Shown: positions 8,354 through 17,219, counted from the stretch's first letter. The stretch is 45,610 nt of DNA from an uncultured Sphingomonadales bacterium (GCA_937870585.1 CALMZE010000054.1:1-45610); one strand, 5' to 3'. The notes: generated by a model from the sequence alone, not told the origin. Numbers and translations: made by a program.

Positions 8354-9922
8354 TTAGTTGACCATCCGCGCATTCTCTCCCCAATAGGGGATGCGCAGCG
8401 CCTTCTTGTCCATCTTGCCTGCCGCTGTGCGCGGAATGCTATCGACAAAAGCAACGGATTTGGGCGCCTTCACGCCGCCCAGTCGCGCCTTGGTGTGGGC
8501 GATGATCGCAGCCTCATCAATCCCCTGCCCCACCACAATGGCATGGACTTGTTCGCCCCATTTCTCATGCGGAATGCCGATCACGGCACATTCGCGCACT
8601 TCGGCGAGTTCGGTGATCGCGGCTTCCACCTCGGTGGTGAAGACGTTGAACCCGCCTGAGACCACCATGTCCTTCTTACGGTCTACAATGTAGAGGAAGC
8701 CATGATCATCGCGCTTGGCGACGTCTCCGGTGTGGTGCCAGCCAAAGGTGCGAATTTCCTCGGTTGCTTCAGGCTTTTCAAAATAGCTGTGCGAAACCAG
8801 CACGCCCCGCACCACAATCTCGCCCGCTTCGCCCACGGGCAGCAAGTTGCCCTCATCATCCATCAGGCCGACCTTCACAGACCGCGTCGGCTTGCCGCAA
8901 CTGGCCAGCCGTTCGGGATGGTCGCCGCGCGCTGCCGCCGCCACGATTTCAGGCGGCAACCAGGTGATGATCATCGGACATTCCACCTGACCATAGCCCT
9001 GACACATGCACGGCCCGAACGTCTCAACCGCAACGCGGAGCTTCTCTGGCGAACAGGGCGAGCCGACGAGGATGAAGATTTTCAGGCTCGAATAATCATG
9101 CTTGTCGATCTGCGGAGAGGCGAGGCACTGATACATCGCGGTCGGCGGCAGATACATGTGCGTCACGCGCCGTTCTTCGATGGTGCGCAGCACCTTGTCG
9201 GCGTCAAAGCCGGGCAGGATGACCTGCGTTGCGCCAAGACTCAGTGTGGAGAGCGCAATTGGCCCTGCCGCATGGGTGATCGGCGCGGAGACGAGCGCAA
9301 CCGGATCATCAGTTCGGCCACCCATTGCATCCGCCGCTGTTTCGATCATCGTGCCCCAGCCGAGATTGGTCACGTTCGCGCCCTTGGACGGTCCGGTGGT
9401 GCCGCCTGTGGGGAAAATGCCGACCAGTTCGTTCATATTGCCGAATGCGTCGATTTCCGGCTCGACGAAATCCGCCGCCGTGGTGCTGCCGACAAATTGT
9501 TCAAGCGAAGGCACGCCATCGAGCGCCTTATCCATGCAGACTAGCTTGGTGAGGCCGGGGCACAGAGCACGCAGCTCCTCCACTTCATGCGCGAGGCTCG
9601 AATGGAAGACGAGCCATTCGCAGCGCACATAGTTGATATAGGCTGCATTGGCGTCAATCGCGTTGCGGATGTTGACCGGAATCCACTTGCCGTTCGCGCG
9701 CCACATGGCGAGCAAAATGACCATCAGCTGCGCGCTGTTGGGGGCATAGAGCGCCAGGCATTCCTGATTTCCAAAGCCGTTCTTCTGGAGCGCCGCGGCC
9801 AGCCGTTCAGTCTCTGCCTTGGTTTCGGCAAAGGTCAGCTGTTCACCGGTTTCGGTGTCGATCAACGCCAGCCGGGCCGGATCCATGTCATGGCCACGGT
9901 CAAAATAGTCAATTGCACGCAC
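8354..9922 (-). CDS. AMP-dependent acyl-CoA synthetase (acid:CoA ligase)
   Basis: This 522-residue ANL-superfamily enzyme activates a carboxylic acid to acyl-AMP and then acyl-CoA. Motifs appear in order: the P-loop FPTGGTTGPSKG (about 170-181), GYGQVECPM, GWHHTGDVAKRD, the hinge DRKKDMVVSGGFNVF, and a C-terminal AAGKMDKK whose lysine is needed for adenylation. The start is GTG at 9922, with AAGGA 9 bases upstream; the next ATG would remove the N-terminal RAIDYFDRG typical of the group. It is similar to the partial gene at the right edge of the window (both end in ...PYW). The substrate is probably an aromatic or branched acid, by context only. Confidence 0.93.
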   Translation of the reverse strand: MRAIDYFDRGHDMDPARLALIDTETGEQLTFAETKAETERLAAALQKNGFGNQECLALYAPNSAQLMVILLAMWRANGKWIPVNIRNAIDANAAYINYVRCEWLVFHSSLAHEVEELRALCPGLTKLVCMDKALDGVPSLEQFVGSTTAADFVEPEIDAFGNMNELVGIFPTGGTTGPSKGANVTNLGWGTMIETAADAMGGRTDDPVALVSAPITHAAGPIALSTLSLGATQVILPGFDADKVLRTIEERRVTHMYLPPTAMYQCLASPQIDKHDYSSLKIFILVGSPCSPEKLRVAVETFGPCMCQGYGQVECPMIITWLPPEIVAAAARGDHPERLASCGKPTRSVKVGLMDDEGNLLPVGEAGEIVVRGVLVSHSYFEKPEATEEIRTFGWHHTGDVAKRDDHGFLYIVDRKKDMVVSGGFNVFTTEVEAAITELAEVRECAVIGIPHEKWGEQVHAIVVGQGIDEAAIIAHTKARLGGVKAPKSVAFVDSIPRTAAGKMDKKALRIPYWGENARMVN

Positions 9923-9947
9923 GGGTTATCGTCCTTCGCGAAGAGAA

Positions 9948-10700
9948 TCAGTGAGCGGTCTGGCCGCCATCGATAATGAACAGCGATCCGTTGATAAAGC
10001 TCGCTGCATCCGAACAGAGATGGAGCACGGTGCCCGCAATCTCCTCGGGCTGCGCGGCACGACCGCTGATGTTCTGCGCAAAGAAGGCCGCACGGAAATC
10101 GGCGCTGTCCGCCCAATGCTGCGTCATCGGCGTGACGACAAAGCCGGGGCCAATGGCGTTTACGCGGATGCCCTGTTGTGCATATTCAATCGCTGCCGCC
10201 TTGGTGAGCCCGACCACGCCGTGCTTGGCCGCCACATAGGCCGACATATTGGGGTCTGCGATGACGCCGCCGACTGATGCCGTGTTAACGATGGCCCCCT
10301 TCCCTGTTCTTAGGAAATGCCTGATTTCCGCCTGCATCGAAAGGAAGACGCCCTTCAGATCGACATCAATGGCAAGGTTCCATTCGTCCAGCGTGACCTC
10401 ATGGAGCGGGCGCTGTTCAGGCAACACACCGGCATTATTGAACGCCATATCCATGCCGCCAAAGCGCGCGACGCAGTCCGCCACCAGCGCCTCCAGCGCG
10501 GCAGGATCGGTCACATCGGTCTTGAGGAAGGCCGCCTTGCCGCCCGCCGCTTCGATGAGGCTAACCGTTTCTGCCGCCCGCGCGTCGATGTCACCGATCA
10601 TCACGGCAGCGCCTTCGCTTGCAAAGGCCAGCGCGGTAGCTCGCCCAATGCCCGTTGCGCCGCCCGTGATCAGGACTGTCTTGCCTTCAAACCGCATCAT
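9948..10700 (-). CDS. SDR family oxidoreductase
   Basis: This is a 250-residue classical short-chain dehydrogenase. It shows the cofactor motif TGGATGIG (about 12-19), NNAG near 90, a catalytic Ser in NTASVGG, and the YVAAK catalytic pair. The acidic residue after beta-2 (GDIDAR) suggests NAD(H). The C-terminus ends IIDGGQTAH. It starts three bases before the stop of the upstream zinc dehydrogenase on the minus strand, with GGGAG close by, so the two are co-transcribed. It probably oxidises a secondary alcohol in the same pathway; the substrate is unknown. Confidence 0.93.
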   Translation of the reverse strand: MMRFEGKTVLITGGATGIGRATALAFASEGAAVMIGDIDARAAETVSLIEAAGGKAAFLKTDVTDPAALEALVADCVARFGGMDMAFNNAGVLPEQRPLHEVTLDEWNLAIDVDLKGVFLSMQAEIRHFLRTGKGAIVNTASVGGVIADPNMSAYVAAKHGVVGLTKAAAIEYAQQGIRVNAIGPGFVVTPMTQHWADSADFRAAFFAQNISGRAAQPEEIAGTVLHLCSDAASFINGSLFIIDGGQTAH

Positions 10701-11708
10701 TCATTCTCCCGGATTGATCAGCACCTTGCAGTCATGCGTGCGCGTGCGCAAAGCTTCGAACCGGGCGGGTGTTTCATTGAGTGAAATCGTGTCGGTGATG
10801 AGCATTCGAGGCTCTGCGGCTCCTGCATTGAGCGCATCAAGCGCTTCCTCATATTCGTCGCGCGTGAAGAAGGCGGAGGTGATCAGCCGGATTTCCTTGG
10901 AGAGCATGGCAAAGCTGTTGAACGTGTCTGGCCGTGTACACAGGCCAAGCAGCAGGATCGTTCCGCGCTTGCGGACCTGACTGACCGCCTGCTCAATCAG
11001 CCCCGGAATACCCACGCATTCAAACACGATATCTGCCGGACCTCCGAGTGCACGGGCCGCGCCGCCAATCGGATCGCCGGGATCAACCGCAAAGCCCGTT
11101 GCGCCCATCGCCAGGGCGCGGTCACGTTGCCAGTCTGCCAAGTCCTGAATGACCACATCCGCCGCGCCCTTGCGCCGCGCCCAAAAGGCGACGGCAAGTC
11201 CAATCGGGCCAGCCCCGAGGATCAATATCTTGTCTCCCGCCTTCATCCCCGACATGTTGACGCCGTGCAGCGCGACGGCGAGCGGCTCGATGATTGCGCC
11301 ATCGGCCAGACTAGCGCTTTGAGGCAGGCGAATGCACTGGTTGGGCTTCGTCACCGCATATTCGGCATAGCCTCCGCCTTGCAGCCCAAACCCATCGCAC
11401 CACGCCACTTCGCCCGCCTTGCAAGACGCGCATTGGCCACAGGATTGGAGTGGGATGACGGAGACGAGGTCGCCCATGGTCAGCCCCTCCACGCCCTTGC
11501 CCAGCGCGACGACTTCGCCCGCGAATTCATGGCCAAGGATCGAGCCCGGTCCCTGCCCATAGGCCGGGTCTTCGGTCATGTGCAGATCGGACCCGCAAAT
11601 GCCGCACCGCCCCACCTTCACAACGACTTCCCCAGTCTGAGGTGTGGGGTCGTCGACGGTTTCAACTGTCAGCGGCTTGTGGAGCCCTTGCATGATGGCG
11701 GCGCGCAT
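10701..11708 (-). CDS. Zinc-dependent alcohol dehydrogenase (MDR)
   Basis: This 335-residue medium-chain dehydrogenase keeps both zinc sites. CGICGSD and GHEFAGEV supply the catalytic site. CGQCASCKAGEVAWC has the four cysteines (C-x2-C-x2-C-x7-C) of the structural zinc. The Rossmann motif LGAGPIGLAVA follows near 165-175. It is similar to threonine/sorbitol-dehydrogenase-type enzymes that oxidise diols or secondary alcohols. GGAG lies 5 bases before the ATG. Upstream there is a palindromic repeat and then the metallo-hydrolase gene, so this may begin a separate transcript. Confidence 0.93.
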   Translation of the reverse strand: MRAAIMQGLHKPLTVETVDDPTPQTGEVVVKVGRCGICGSDLHMTEDPAYGQGPGSILGHEFAGEVVALGKGVEGLTMGDLVSVIPLQSCGQCASCKAGEVAWCDGFGLQGGGYAEYAVTKPNQCIRLPQSASLADGAIIEPLAVALHGVNMSGMKAGDKILILGAGPIGLAVAFWARRKGAADVVIQDLADWQRDRALAMGATGFAVDPGDPIGGAARALGGPADIVFECVGIPGLIEQAVSQVRKRGTILLLGLCTRPDTFNSFAMLSKEIRLITSAFFTRDEYEEALDALNAGAAEPRMLITDTISLNETPARFEALRTRTHDCKVLINPGE

Positions 11709-11726
11709 TGTTGCTCCAATTCACCT

Positions 11727-11830
11727 CGTCACTCCCGCGACGGCGGGAATCCAAGGACACGATGTTTCCTGCACTTCACTCCATCCGTCGACCATGGAGT
11801 TCATGGATTCCCACCTGCGCGGGAATGACG
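11727..11830. repeat. REP-like inverted repeat pair, GTCATTCCCGCG family
   Basis: The left arm (11727-11753, CGTCACTCCCGCGACGGCGG...) and the right arm (11804-11830, ending GCGGGAATGACG) are near-perfect reverse complements about 50 bases apart. A second copy lies at 17101-17192. The layout is that of paired REP elements mobilised in trans by RAYT-type transposases. The right edge is 12 bases from the stop codon of the metallo-hydrolase gene. Confidence 0.85.
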
Positions 11831-11841
11831 GGTCGAAAATT

Positions 11842-12711
11842 TCACTCATCCCAAGGCTGAATTTCCCCCGTAGCAACTTGTGTCGGCACGCAGAGTAAAA
11901 AACAAAATCCGACATCAATCGCCTTGGGATAGGCTTTCTGAAGCAGCGCCATCATCTCCTTGGATGATTTCGCCTTCTTGGAAAGCGCCATGAAATTCGT
12001 AATATAGGCGCGAGACCATGCAATGCTCGCAGGTGTATCCACCTGCCCCGGCTTGGTGTGGCCAGGAATCACGCGCAGCGGTTTGCGCTCGGTCAAATCG
12101 TCCAGCACCTTGATCCAAGCGTGATAGCGATCCGGCGTGTGTTCACCCAGCCACATATACATGCCGTTGTAAACGACATCGCCCGCAATCAGCGTCTTGG
12201 TTTCACCATCCCAAACAATGGTGGAGCGGACATGATCACCCTGCATCGGCCCTTCAATCGCCAGAGAATGCCCTTCGAGCGTATAGCCCCCGCCTTCCAG
12301 TGCAGTCGGCACAACTGGACGGCGTGGGGCGTTTGGCCCCAGCTGCTCGCTCCAGCGCGCGAATTTGATGGGGACAGAACGGGTCATATCCTTCACCACG
12401 ACCGGCGCGGCGAGCAATTGCGCATCCGGAAAGGCATCGGCCAGCACGTCCAGACCGAAGAAATGATCCGGATGGTCGTGCGTGATGATGATCGCCTTCA
12501 GCGTCTTCCCGCTGTCCAATATGTCAGCGACGACACGATAAGCATCAGCGCGGCTGAACGGCACATCAATCAGCACCGCTTCCTTCTTACCCTTCACCAG
12601 CGTGATGTTGGCGTGCATCGAGGTCTGGCTGGTGCGGATCACCTGATAGTCAAGGGGTGCGGCCAGCGCGGGCGTTGCCAAGAGGGCGAGGCCTGCCGCC
12701 GTCCATTTCAT
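11842..12711 (-). CDS. MBL-fold metallo-hydrolase, exported
   Basis: This 289-residue protein has an N-terminal signal peptide (hydrophobic segment ending ATPALAAP) and so should be periplasmic. The zinc motif THDHPDHFFG (HxHxDH) is intact, and further ligand candidates are in MQGDHVRSTIVW, IAGDVVYNG and VIPGHT. The spacing is that of class-B beta-lactamase-like or QuiP-like hydrolases rather than RNases. The reaction is unknown; in context it may cleave an ester or lactone. Its start touches the flavoprotein stop (TGATG), so it is part of the flavocytochrome operon. The C-terminal segment is unusually cysteine-containing (CFLLCVP) and ends 12 bases from a palindromic repeat. Confidence 0.87.
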   Translation of the reverse strand: MKWTAAGLALLATPALAAPLDYQVIRTSQTSMHANITLVKGKKEAVLIDVPFSRADAYRVVADILDSGKTLKAIIITHDHPDHFFGLDVLADAFPDAQLLAAPVVVKDMTRSVPIKFARWSEQLGPNAPRRPVVPTALEGGGYTLEGHSLAIEGPMQGDHVRSTIVWDGETKTLIAGDVVYNGMYMWLGEHTPDRYHAWIKVLDDLTERKPLRVIPGHTKPGQVDTPASIAWSRAYITNFMALSKKAKSSKEMMALLQKAYPKAIDVGFCFLLCVPTQVATGEIQPWDE

Positions 12712-14336
12712 CACAAAATCCCCGATTTTCCGGGAGACAGGATATGATTGGGATCAATCGCATCCTTCAGCAGCGCGTTGAAGTCGCGATTCACCTTGCC
12801 ATATTGTTCAGCAACGAGCGCCATCGAGTTCACGCCGGTGCGATAGCTCGCCCAGCCCTTCTTGCCGAATTCCGTGACCAGTTCACGGTAGCAAGCATCA
12901 GCTTTCTTCTCCTGCTCAGGATCAGACTTGTCGAACAGCAGGGCAATGATGTGATGCAGGTCGCGCCAGCCAATGGCGTAAGCCGCCGTATAGTCAAAGC
13001 CGTGCTTTTCGAGGATCGAGCGGGCGAGACCGGTCTGCGCCTGCGCTTCCTTGCCCTTGGCCGCAGCAACAGGGGCAAACCAGGCGAGCCCGCCGCCTGC
13101 CCCGCGCCAGCGCAGCAAGCCGATCTCATCCAGATTGAGGCCCCCTTCCATCAGCGTTTTGTGATGATGGAACCATGGATTGCCATCCATCTCCGCCTCA
13201 GTCAGCACTTCGCCGCCACTGGGCGCAAGCGCGGCGCGAATGATCGGTTCCACGCCTGCCACGGTCTGCTCGGTACCATAAAGAGCGAAATAGGTGTTCC
13301 ACATGCCCAGACCGTTCGCCTTAGCGACCTTTTTCACAGACTCATCGTCGAGCGGAGCGCCATCGGGCACAACATCGCTGCGGCGCTTGAACATGGCGAG
13401 CTGATATGACGCGCTCATCATCAGATTGACGTTGGGGATCAGGCTCGCCACTCGCAAAGGCCGCATCGCATCAATGATCGCAGGCACATCATCCATATTG
13501 TTGTGACGCACCATGAAGGGCTTGTAGACTGGCGGCTTGGGCATCAGCCACAGCCCCATCTTGGTCACCACGCCGAAATTGGACTGGGTGAACAGCCCGT
13601 CCACATAAGGGCCGTACCCCCATTTGAACGCCTGCCACGCCGTCGTGCCTTCGATGCTGCCCATGCCGGTGCGCATCAGTTCACCACTTGGCAGCACAAC
13701 TTCCATGCCGCATTGGAAGGTGAAATGCTCGCCATAGGGCGTGTAGCCTACGCCACGATCCAGCGTGTTGCCTACTGGTGACGCAATCGGGCCAACGGTC
13801 GGCACGTCGATCCACAGCGGTATATTATTCTCTTCGAGATAATCCTTGAGCTGCTGATAGGTGACGCCCGGCTCCACAAGCGCGGTTCCCAGTTCGGCAT
13901 CGACTTCAAGGATGCGGTTCATCCGCTTGAGATCCAGCACAATCTGACCCGGCGTTGCAGGCGCGGCCATGCCATAGCCCATGTTCTTACCCGTAGAGAT
14001 CGTCCAGATCGGCTGTTTGAACTTGTTCGCGATGCGGACGATTTCCTGCACTTGCTCCACAGTCGCCGGAGCAACCGCGCCAACCGGAACATGGACGTGC
14101 GTTGGATCGGGAATATAGGTTTTGGACCAGGGAATGACGGCGTCCGGATCGCCAAAGGACCATTCTGCGCCCACCACATCGCGCATCGCCTTGATGGCAC
14201 CGGCAAAGTCTGCCTTGCTCACGCCGGGCGCGAGCGGTGCCGGATTGGCGCGGCTCACGCTCATGCTGGCTGCTGCCGCGGCCCCGGCAAGGCCAGCGCC
14301 CATCAGCGCGCGGCGATCAAGTTGAATGCCGCTCAT
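12711..14336 (-). CDS. FAD-linked oxidase, 4-cresol dehydrogenase / vanillyl-alcohol-oxidase family
   Basis: This 541-residue flavoprotein resembles the flavin subunit of p-cresol methylhydroxylase and related eugenol/vanillyl-alcohol enzymes. They oxidise a para-alkylphenol to a quinone methide, then add water. The FAD-binding segment STGKNMGYGMAAPATPG and LDLKRMNRILEVD are characteristic. The N-terminus has a twin-arginine signal (LDRRALMGAGLAGAAAAASM), so it should be exported folded. I chose ATG 14336, which overlaps the cytochrome stop by ATGA and puts the twin arginines near residue 7. The cytochrome c gene directly before it fits a flavocytochrome pair. The covalent flavin ligand was not assigned, and the substrate is inferred. 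Confidence 0.9.
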   Translation of the reverse strand: MSGIQLDRRALMGAGLAGAAAAASMSVSRANPAPLAPGVSKADFAGAIKAMRDVVGAEWSFGDPDAVIPWSKTYIPDPTHVHVPVGAVAPATVEQVQEIVRIANKFKQPIWTISTGKNMGYGMAAPATPGQIVLDLKRMNRILEVDAELGTALVEPGVTYQQLKDYLEENNIPLWIDVPTVGPIASPVGNTLDRGVGYTPYGEHFTFQCGMEVVLPSGELMRTGMGSIEGTTAWQAFKWGYGPYVDGLFTQSNFGVVTKMGLWLMPKPPVYKPFMVRHNNMDDVPAIIDAMRPLRVASLIPNVNLMMSASYQLAMFKRRSDVVPDGAPLDDESVKKVAKANGLGMWNTYFALYGTEQTVAGVEPIIRAALAPSGGEVLTEAEMDGNPWFHHHKTLMEGGLNLDEIGLLRWRGAGGGLAWFAPVAAAKGKEAQAQTGLARSILEKHGFDYTAAYAIGWRDLHHIIALLFDKSDPEQEKKADACYRELVTEFGKKGWASYRTGVNSMALVAEQYGKVNRDFNALLKDAIDPNHILSPGKSGIL

Positions 14337-14650
14337 TGGCCATGCTCCTGCTTGCTTGCTTTGCTCTTGCTGATCCATTTGGCCAGCGCTGCCATTTCGG
14401 CGGTGGTGATTTCAGTGGGACGGAAGGCGGGCATTCCATTGCGGCCCGCGCGCGCCGTCATGGTGATATAGTCCACAGGCAGTTTGCGCCCGAGCAAGAT
14501 GGGGCCGACATTGCGACCGTGGCAATAGCCGCAAGTCTTGGCATAGACGATATCCGGAGTGCGTTCACCTTGTGCCTCACCCAGCTTCTGAGCGGCAAAG
14601 GCGGTCGTCGCGAGCCCCAGTGCGACGAGTGATCCCAGGATCATTCTCAT
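14333..14650 (-). CDS. Class I c-type cytochrome, flavocytochrome subunit
   Basis: This small exported cytochrome has 105 residues. A signal peptide (MRMILGSLVALGLATTAFAA) precedes the single haem motif CGYCH, and the axial methionine is probably that in NGMPAFRP. The size and position before an FAD subunit match the PchC-type cytochrome of 4-cresol dehydrogenase, which takes electrons from the reduced flavin to a periplasmic acceptor. It overlaps both neighbours by 4 bases (ATGA), so its synthesis is tightly coupled to the SDR and the flavoprotein. Confidence 0.9.
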   Translation of the reverse strand: MRMILGSLVALGLATTAFAAQKLGEAQGERTPDIVYAKTCGYCHGRNVGPILLGRKLPVDYITMTARAGRNGMPAFRPTEITTAEMAALAKWISKSKASKQEHGQ

Positions 14651-15471
14651 TTGAAATTCCCCAATTGCACACCGCCATCAATCACAAGATGCGCACCCGT
14701 CATGAAACTGGACGCATCTGACGCCAGATAGAGTGCCAGCGGCTTCATCTGTTCGGTTTCGGCCATATAGCCCAGCGGAATGGTCTTTTCGAATGACGTC
14801 TTGGCGTCAGGATTTTTCTTCACCCAACCATCGCCAATATTGGTGACGAACGGTCCCGGCGCGATGGCATTCACGCGGATGCCAAACTCCGCCAGTTCCA
14901 GCGCTGCATGGCGGACGAGGTGAAGCACACCGGCCTTTGCGGGCATATAGGGCAGGCCAACAATGGCCTCATTGATGATGCCCGCATTGGAAGCGGTCGC
15001 GATGATCGAGCCTTTGCGATTGCCGTCTCGCATACAGCGCACGGCTTCGCGGATGGTGAAATAGGCGCCACTCAAATTGATATCGATTGAGCGTTTCCAT
15101 TTCTCTGGGTCATATTGGTCGATCCGGCCCAGCGGATTGCGCTCGCCTGCGGGAGACCAGAAGCCGTTGCCCGCATCCCACCCGGCATTGGCAAAGCAGA
15201 TATCGAGCCCGCCATAAGCGGAAACATGCGCGTCAAACGCGGCGGTCACTTGCGCGAGATCGGCAATGTCACATTGCACTGCCTGCGCTTCGGCACCTTC
15301 TGCGCGAAGTCGGGCAGCCTCGCGCTCTGCCCCTGCCCCATCCAGATCGGCCAGCGTTACCTTAGCTCCGGCTTCGGCCATGGCTTCGGCATAAGCGAGA
15401 CCGATGCCAGAGGCGGCCCCCGTTACCAATGCGCTGCGGCCTTCTATATTGAACTGGTCGAGTGTCTTCAT
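14647..15471 (-). CDS. SDR family oxidoreductase
   Basis: This 274-residue short-chain dehydrogenase has TGAASGIG (about 17-24), an Asp after beta-2 (LADLDG) indicating NAD(H), and FANAGWD as the NNAG variant. A catalytic Ser is likely in TASNAG, and the Tyr/Lys pair in YMPAK is intact. It carries an extra loop (NGFWSPAGERNPLGRIDQ) after the NAG motif. It starts inside the Rieske oxygenase stop and ends inside the cytochrome start, so it is translated with both. It probably oxidises the alcohol made by the flavocytochrome. Confidence 0.92.
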   Translation of the reverse strand: MKTLDQFNIEGRSALVTGAASGIGLAYAEAMAEAGAKVTLADLDGAGAEREAARLRAEGAEAQAVQCDIADLAQVTAAFDAHVSAYGGLDICFANAGWDAGNGFWSPAGERNPLGRIDQYDPEKWKRSIDINLSGAYFTIREAVRCMRDGNRKGSIIATASNAGIINEAIVGLPYMPAKAGVLHLVRHAALELAEFGIRVNAIAPGPFVTNIGDGWVKKNPDAKTSFEKTIPLGYMAETEQMKPLALYLASDASSFMTGAHLVIDGGVQLGNFK

Positions 15472-16529
15472 CGTTCCTCAGCCTCTGCCTTGATCATTTT
15501 TTGGAGCAACCGCCTTGCGCGGATGCCGCCACCATCGCCGCTCAGCACGAGCGGCTCCATCTCCCAAAAATCGCGGCCTGCCATCAGGCGATGGGCATCG
15601 CGGATGACGGGCAAATCTTCATGCTCGAACGCGTGAGCAAGCGCGGCACGCAGGCCTTCGCTGAACTCCGCATCGCCGAGCGCATAGTCACGCGCCGTGG
15701 CCCACAGATAGTGCGTGGTGTCCGGCGTTTCGGGTGTAAAGGCATGGAGTGAATAGAGCGCCTTCATCTCGGGAACAGGAGTCCCCGGTTCACCACTACG
15801 ATAATCGAAAAACAGCGTGGCCGGTGCATTCCACGTCACTTCGCCAAAATAGTCCTGCTTGCGTCCAGCCACGCCTAGTACGGCGGCCAGCGCGGGCGAG
15901 ATAAAATCATTCTCACGCGTGTAGCGCGAAAAGGCGCGCTCACCATCTTGCCAGAATTTGCGCTCTCCAATGGTGAAGGCGTTAGCCACCAGCGCTGGGT
16001 GAACGAAATTGGCATGGCTGAGATCAAGGATATTGTCGCTATACAGTTCGTAATGACCTTCAGCGAGCGTCGCGCCGCGCACCGCCTCCCAAGCGGGATC
16101 ATCCAGCCAGCTGAAATCCGGGATCCGCGATATGTCTGCCTTCTCTGCATCCCCCATCCAGATCCAGAGCAGCCGATAGCGCTCAACCAGCGGATAGGTA
16201 GGCACGGAGGTTTTGGGCGGGTCTTCCCCTTGGTGCGGATTGAAGACACAGGCCCCCGCTCCATCGAACCTCAGACCATGATAAGGGCAGGCCAGAGCGC
16301 CTTCGATCACCTGACCATCGCCCAGCGCCGCAAAGCGATGCGGGCAGCGGCCACCGATCGCCTGGGCGACACCCCCTCCATCACGAAACAGCGCGACAGG
16401 CTCTTCCAGAAACACTCTGGATTGAGGTGTGTCGGTCAGCTCGTCCGCCCAGCCTGCAACGTACCAGATATTGCGCAGATAAGTGCCGCGCTTGGCTGCA
16501 AGTTTGGGAATGGCTCCATTTGCGCCCAT
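15468..16529 (-). CDS. Rieske non-haem iron oxygenase, vanillate demethylase type
   Basis: This is the oxygenase component of a ring-hydroxylating or O-demethylating system, about 353 residues. The Rieske [2Fe-2S] site CPH-x17-CPYHGLRF is intact near 62-84. The mononuclear iron site is suggested by DNILDLSHANFVHP, with a D-x3-D-x2-H-x4-H pattern. This arrangement is that of VanA and related single-subunit oxygenases that demethylate aryl ethers. No reductase partner is encoded nearby, so electrons must come from a component elsewhere. I prefer ATG 16529 to TTG 16535. It lies 9 bases after the first cupin gene and overlaps the next SDR by ATGA. Confidence 0.92.
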   Translation of the reverse strand: MGANGAIPKLAAKRGTYLRNIWYVAGWADELTDTPQSRVFLEEPVALFRDGGGVAQAIGGRCPHRFAALGDGQVIEGALACPYHGLRFDGAGACVFNPHQGEDPPKTSVPTYPLVERYRLLWIWMGDAEKADISRIPDFSWLDDPAWEAVRGATLAEGHYELYSDNILDLSHANFVHPALVANAFTIGERKFWQDGERAFSRYTRENDFISPALAAVLGVAGRKQDYFGEVTWNAPATLFFDYRSGEPGTPVPEMKALYSLHAFTPETPDTTHYLWATARDYALGDAEFSEGLRAALAHAFEHEDLPVIRDAHRLMAGRDFWEMEPLVLSGDGGGIRARRLLQKMIKAEAEER

Positions 16530-16538
16530 GGCCAATGC

Positions 16539-17072
16539 TTACAGGTACAGAGCCGGATTGAGCGCGATCCCATGCTCTTTGCAGTAGCTCTCATAGTGAT
16601 TCATGAACCACCACACGTCGAGCGTTTCGACATGATTGCCATGCTCGTCGTAAAACTCGTTCGCGCCCTGCATGTGGAACAGAGCCTTCATCCCGCCGGG
16701 ATTGTCTGTCACCAGCGTATGGGCTGTGCCGGGGGTTTCGGTGATGAAATCCCCGGGGCCGCACACCCAATCATATTCCAGATAGCGGAAATTGCCTTCG
16801 AGCCCAACGGCCCACACCTTGCCGCGATGCTTGTGCGTGCCGATGACGCCGGGGCCTTTGATCCAGAGGATATTGACGTAGATATTTTCCTTGGGATCGA
16901 ACGCCAGATGCCGGATTGCCGCATTGTCGCCAAAGGGAACCCATGGGCTTTCCGCTTCGTCTGAGCCGACATATGTGCCTTCGGAACCCCGCGCCTTGAT
17001 GATGTCTCCATAAAGTTCAGGGACATTGACGATCTTGTACGCGCCAGAGGGCGGGGCTTTCATGCCGGACAT
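16539..17072 (-). CDS. Cupin, 2,4'-dihydroxyacetophenone dioxygenase-like (1)
   Basis: This 177-residue single-domain cupin has likely iron ligands His80, His82 and His118 (GTHKHRG and GTAHTL), a three-His site as in 2,4'-dihydroxyacetophenone dioxygenase, which cleaves a side-chain C-C bond with O2. WVPFGDNAAIRHLAFDP and DVWWFMNHYESYCKEHGIA are near-identical in the second cupin, so the pair are paralogues. ATG 17072 is preferred over TTG 17084 because GGAGAG is placed just upstream. It lies 9 bases before the Rieske gene. Activity on this substrate is not shown; many family members have other or unknown roles. Confidence 0.88.
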   Translation of the reverse strand: MSGMKAPPSGAYKIVNVPELYGDIIKARGSEGTYVGSDEAESPWVPFGDNAAIRHLAFDPKENIYVNILWIKGPGVIGTHKHRGKVWAVGLEGNFRYLEYDWVCGPGDFITETPGTAHTLVTDNPGGMKALFHMQGANEFYDEHGNHVETLDVWWFMNHYESYCKEHGIALNPALYL

Positions 17073-17100
17073 TATACTCTCCAAAATTATTCAATCTGCT

Positions 17101-17192
17101 CGTCGTTCCCGCGAAGACGGGAATCTATGAACACGGTGTTTCCGAACTAGTGGCCTTGGCGTTCATGGATTCCCGCCTTCGCGGGAATGACG
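17101..17192. repeat. REP-like inverted repeat pair, GTCATTCCCGCG family (second copy)
   Basis: Arms 17101-17131 (starting CGTCGTTCCCGCGAAGACGG) and 17162-17192 (ending TTCGCGGGAATGACG) are 31-base reverse complements with about three mismatches, separated by 30 bases. The element is inserted between two cupin genes of the same strand and could lower expression of the downstream genes. Confidence 0.87.
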
Positions 17193-17219
17193 AACGAAAA
17201 AGCGGAACATCAGAGCATC

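Noticed and set aside
8702-9544. Open frame of 280 codons on the plus strand inside the acyl-CoA synthetase gene
   Set aside because: It is antisense to conserved ligase motifs and its translation is rich in Arg/His typical of a shadow frame.
11842-11905. Truncation of the metallo-hydrolase C-terminus by the adjacent REP element
   Set aside because: The CFLLCVP segment is odd, but the end (QVATGEIQPWDE) resembles a natural family terminus and the stop lies outside the repeat.
15948-16964. Open frame of 338 codons on the plus strand, antisense to the Rieske oxygenase and first cupin
   Set aside because: It crosses two well-supported genes in the opposite sense and shows no family motif.
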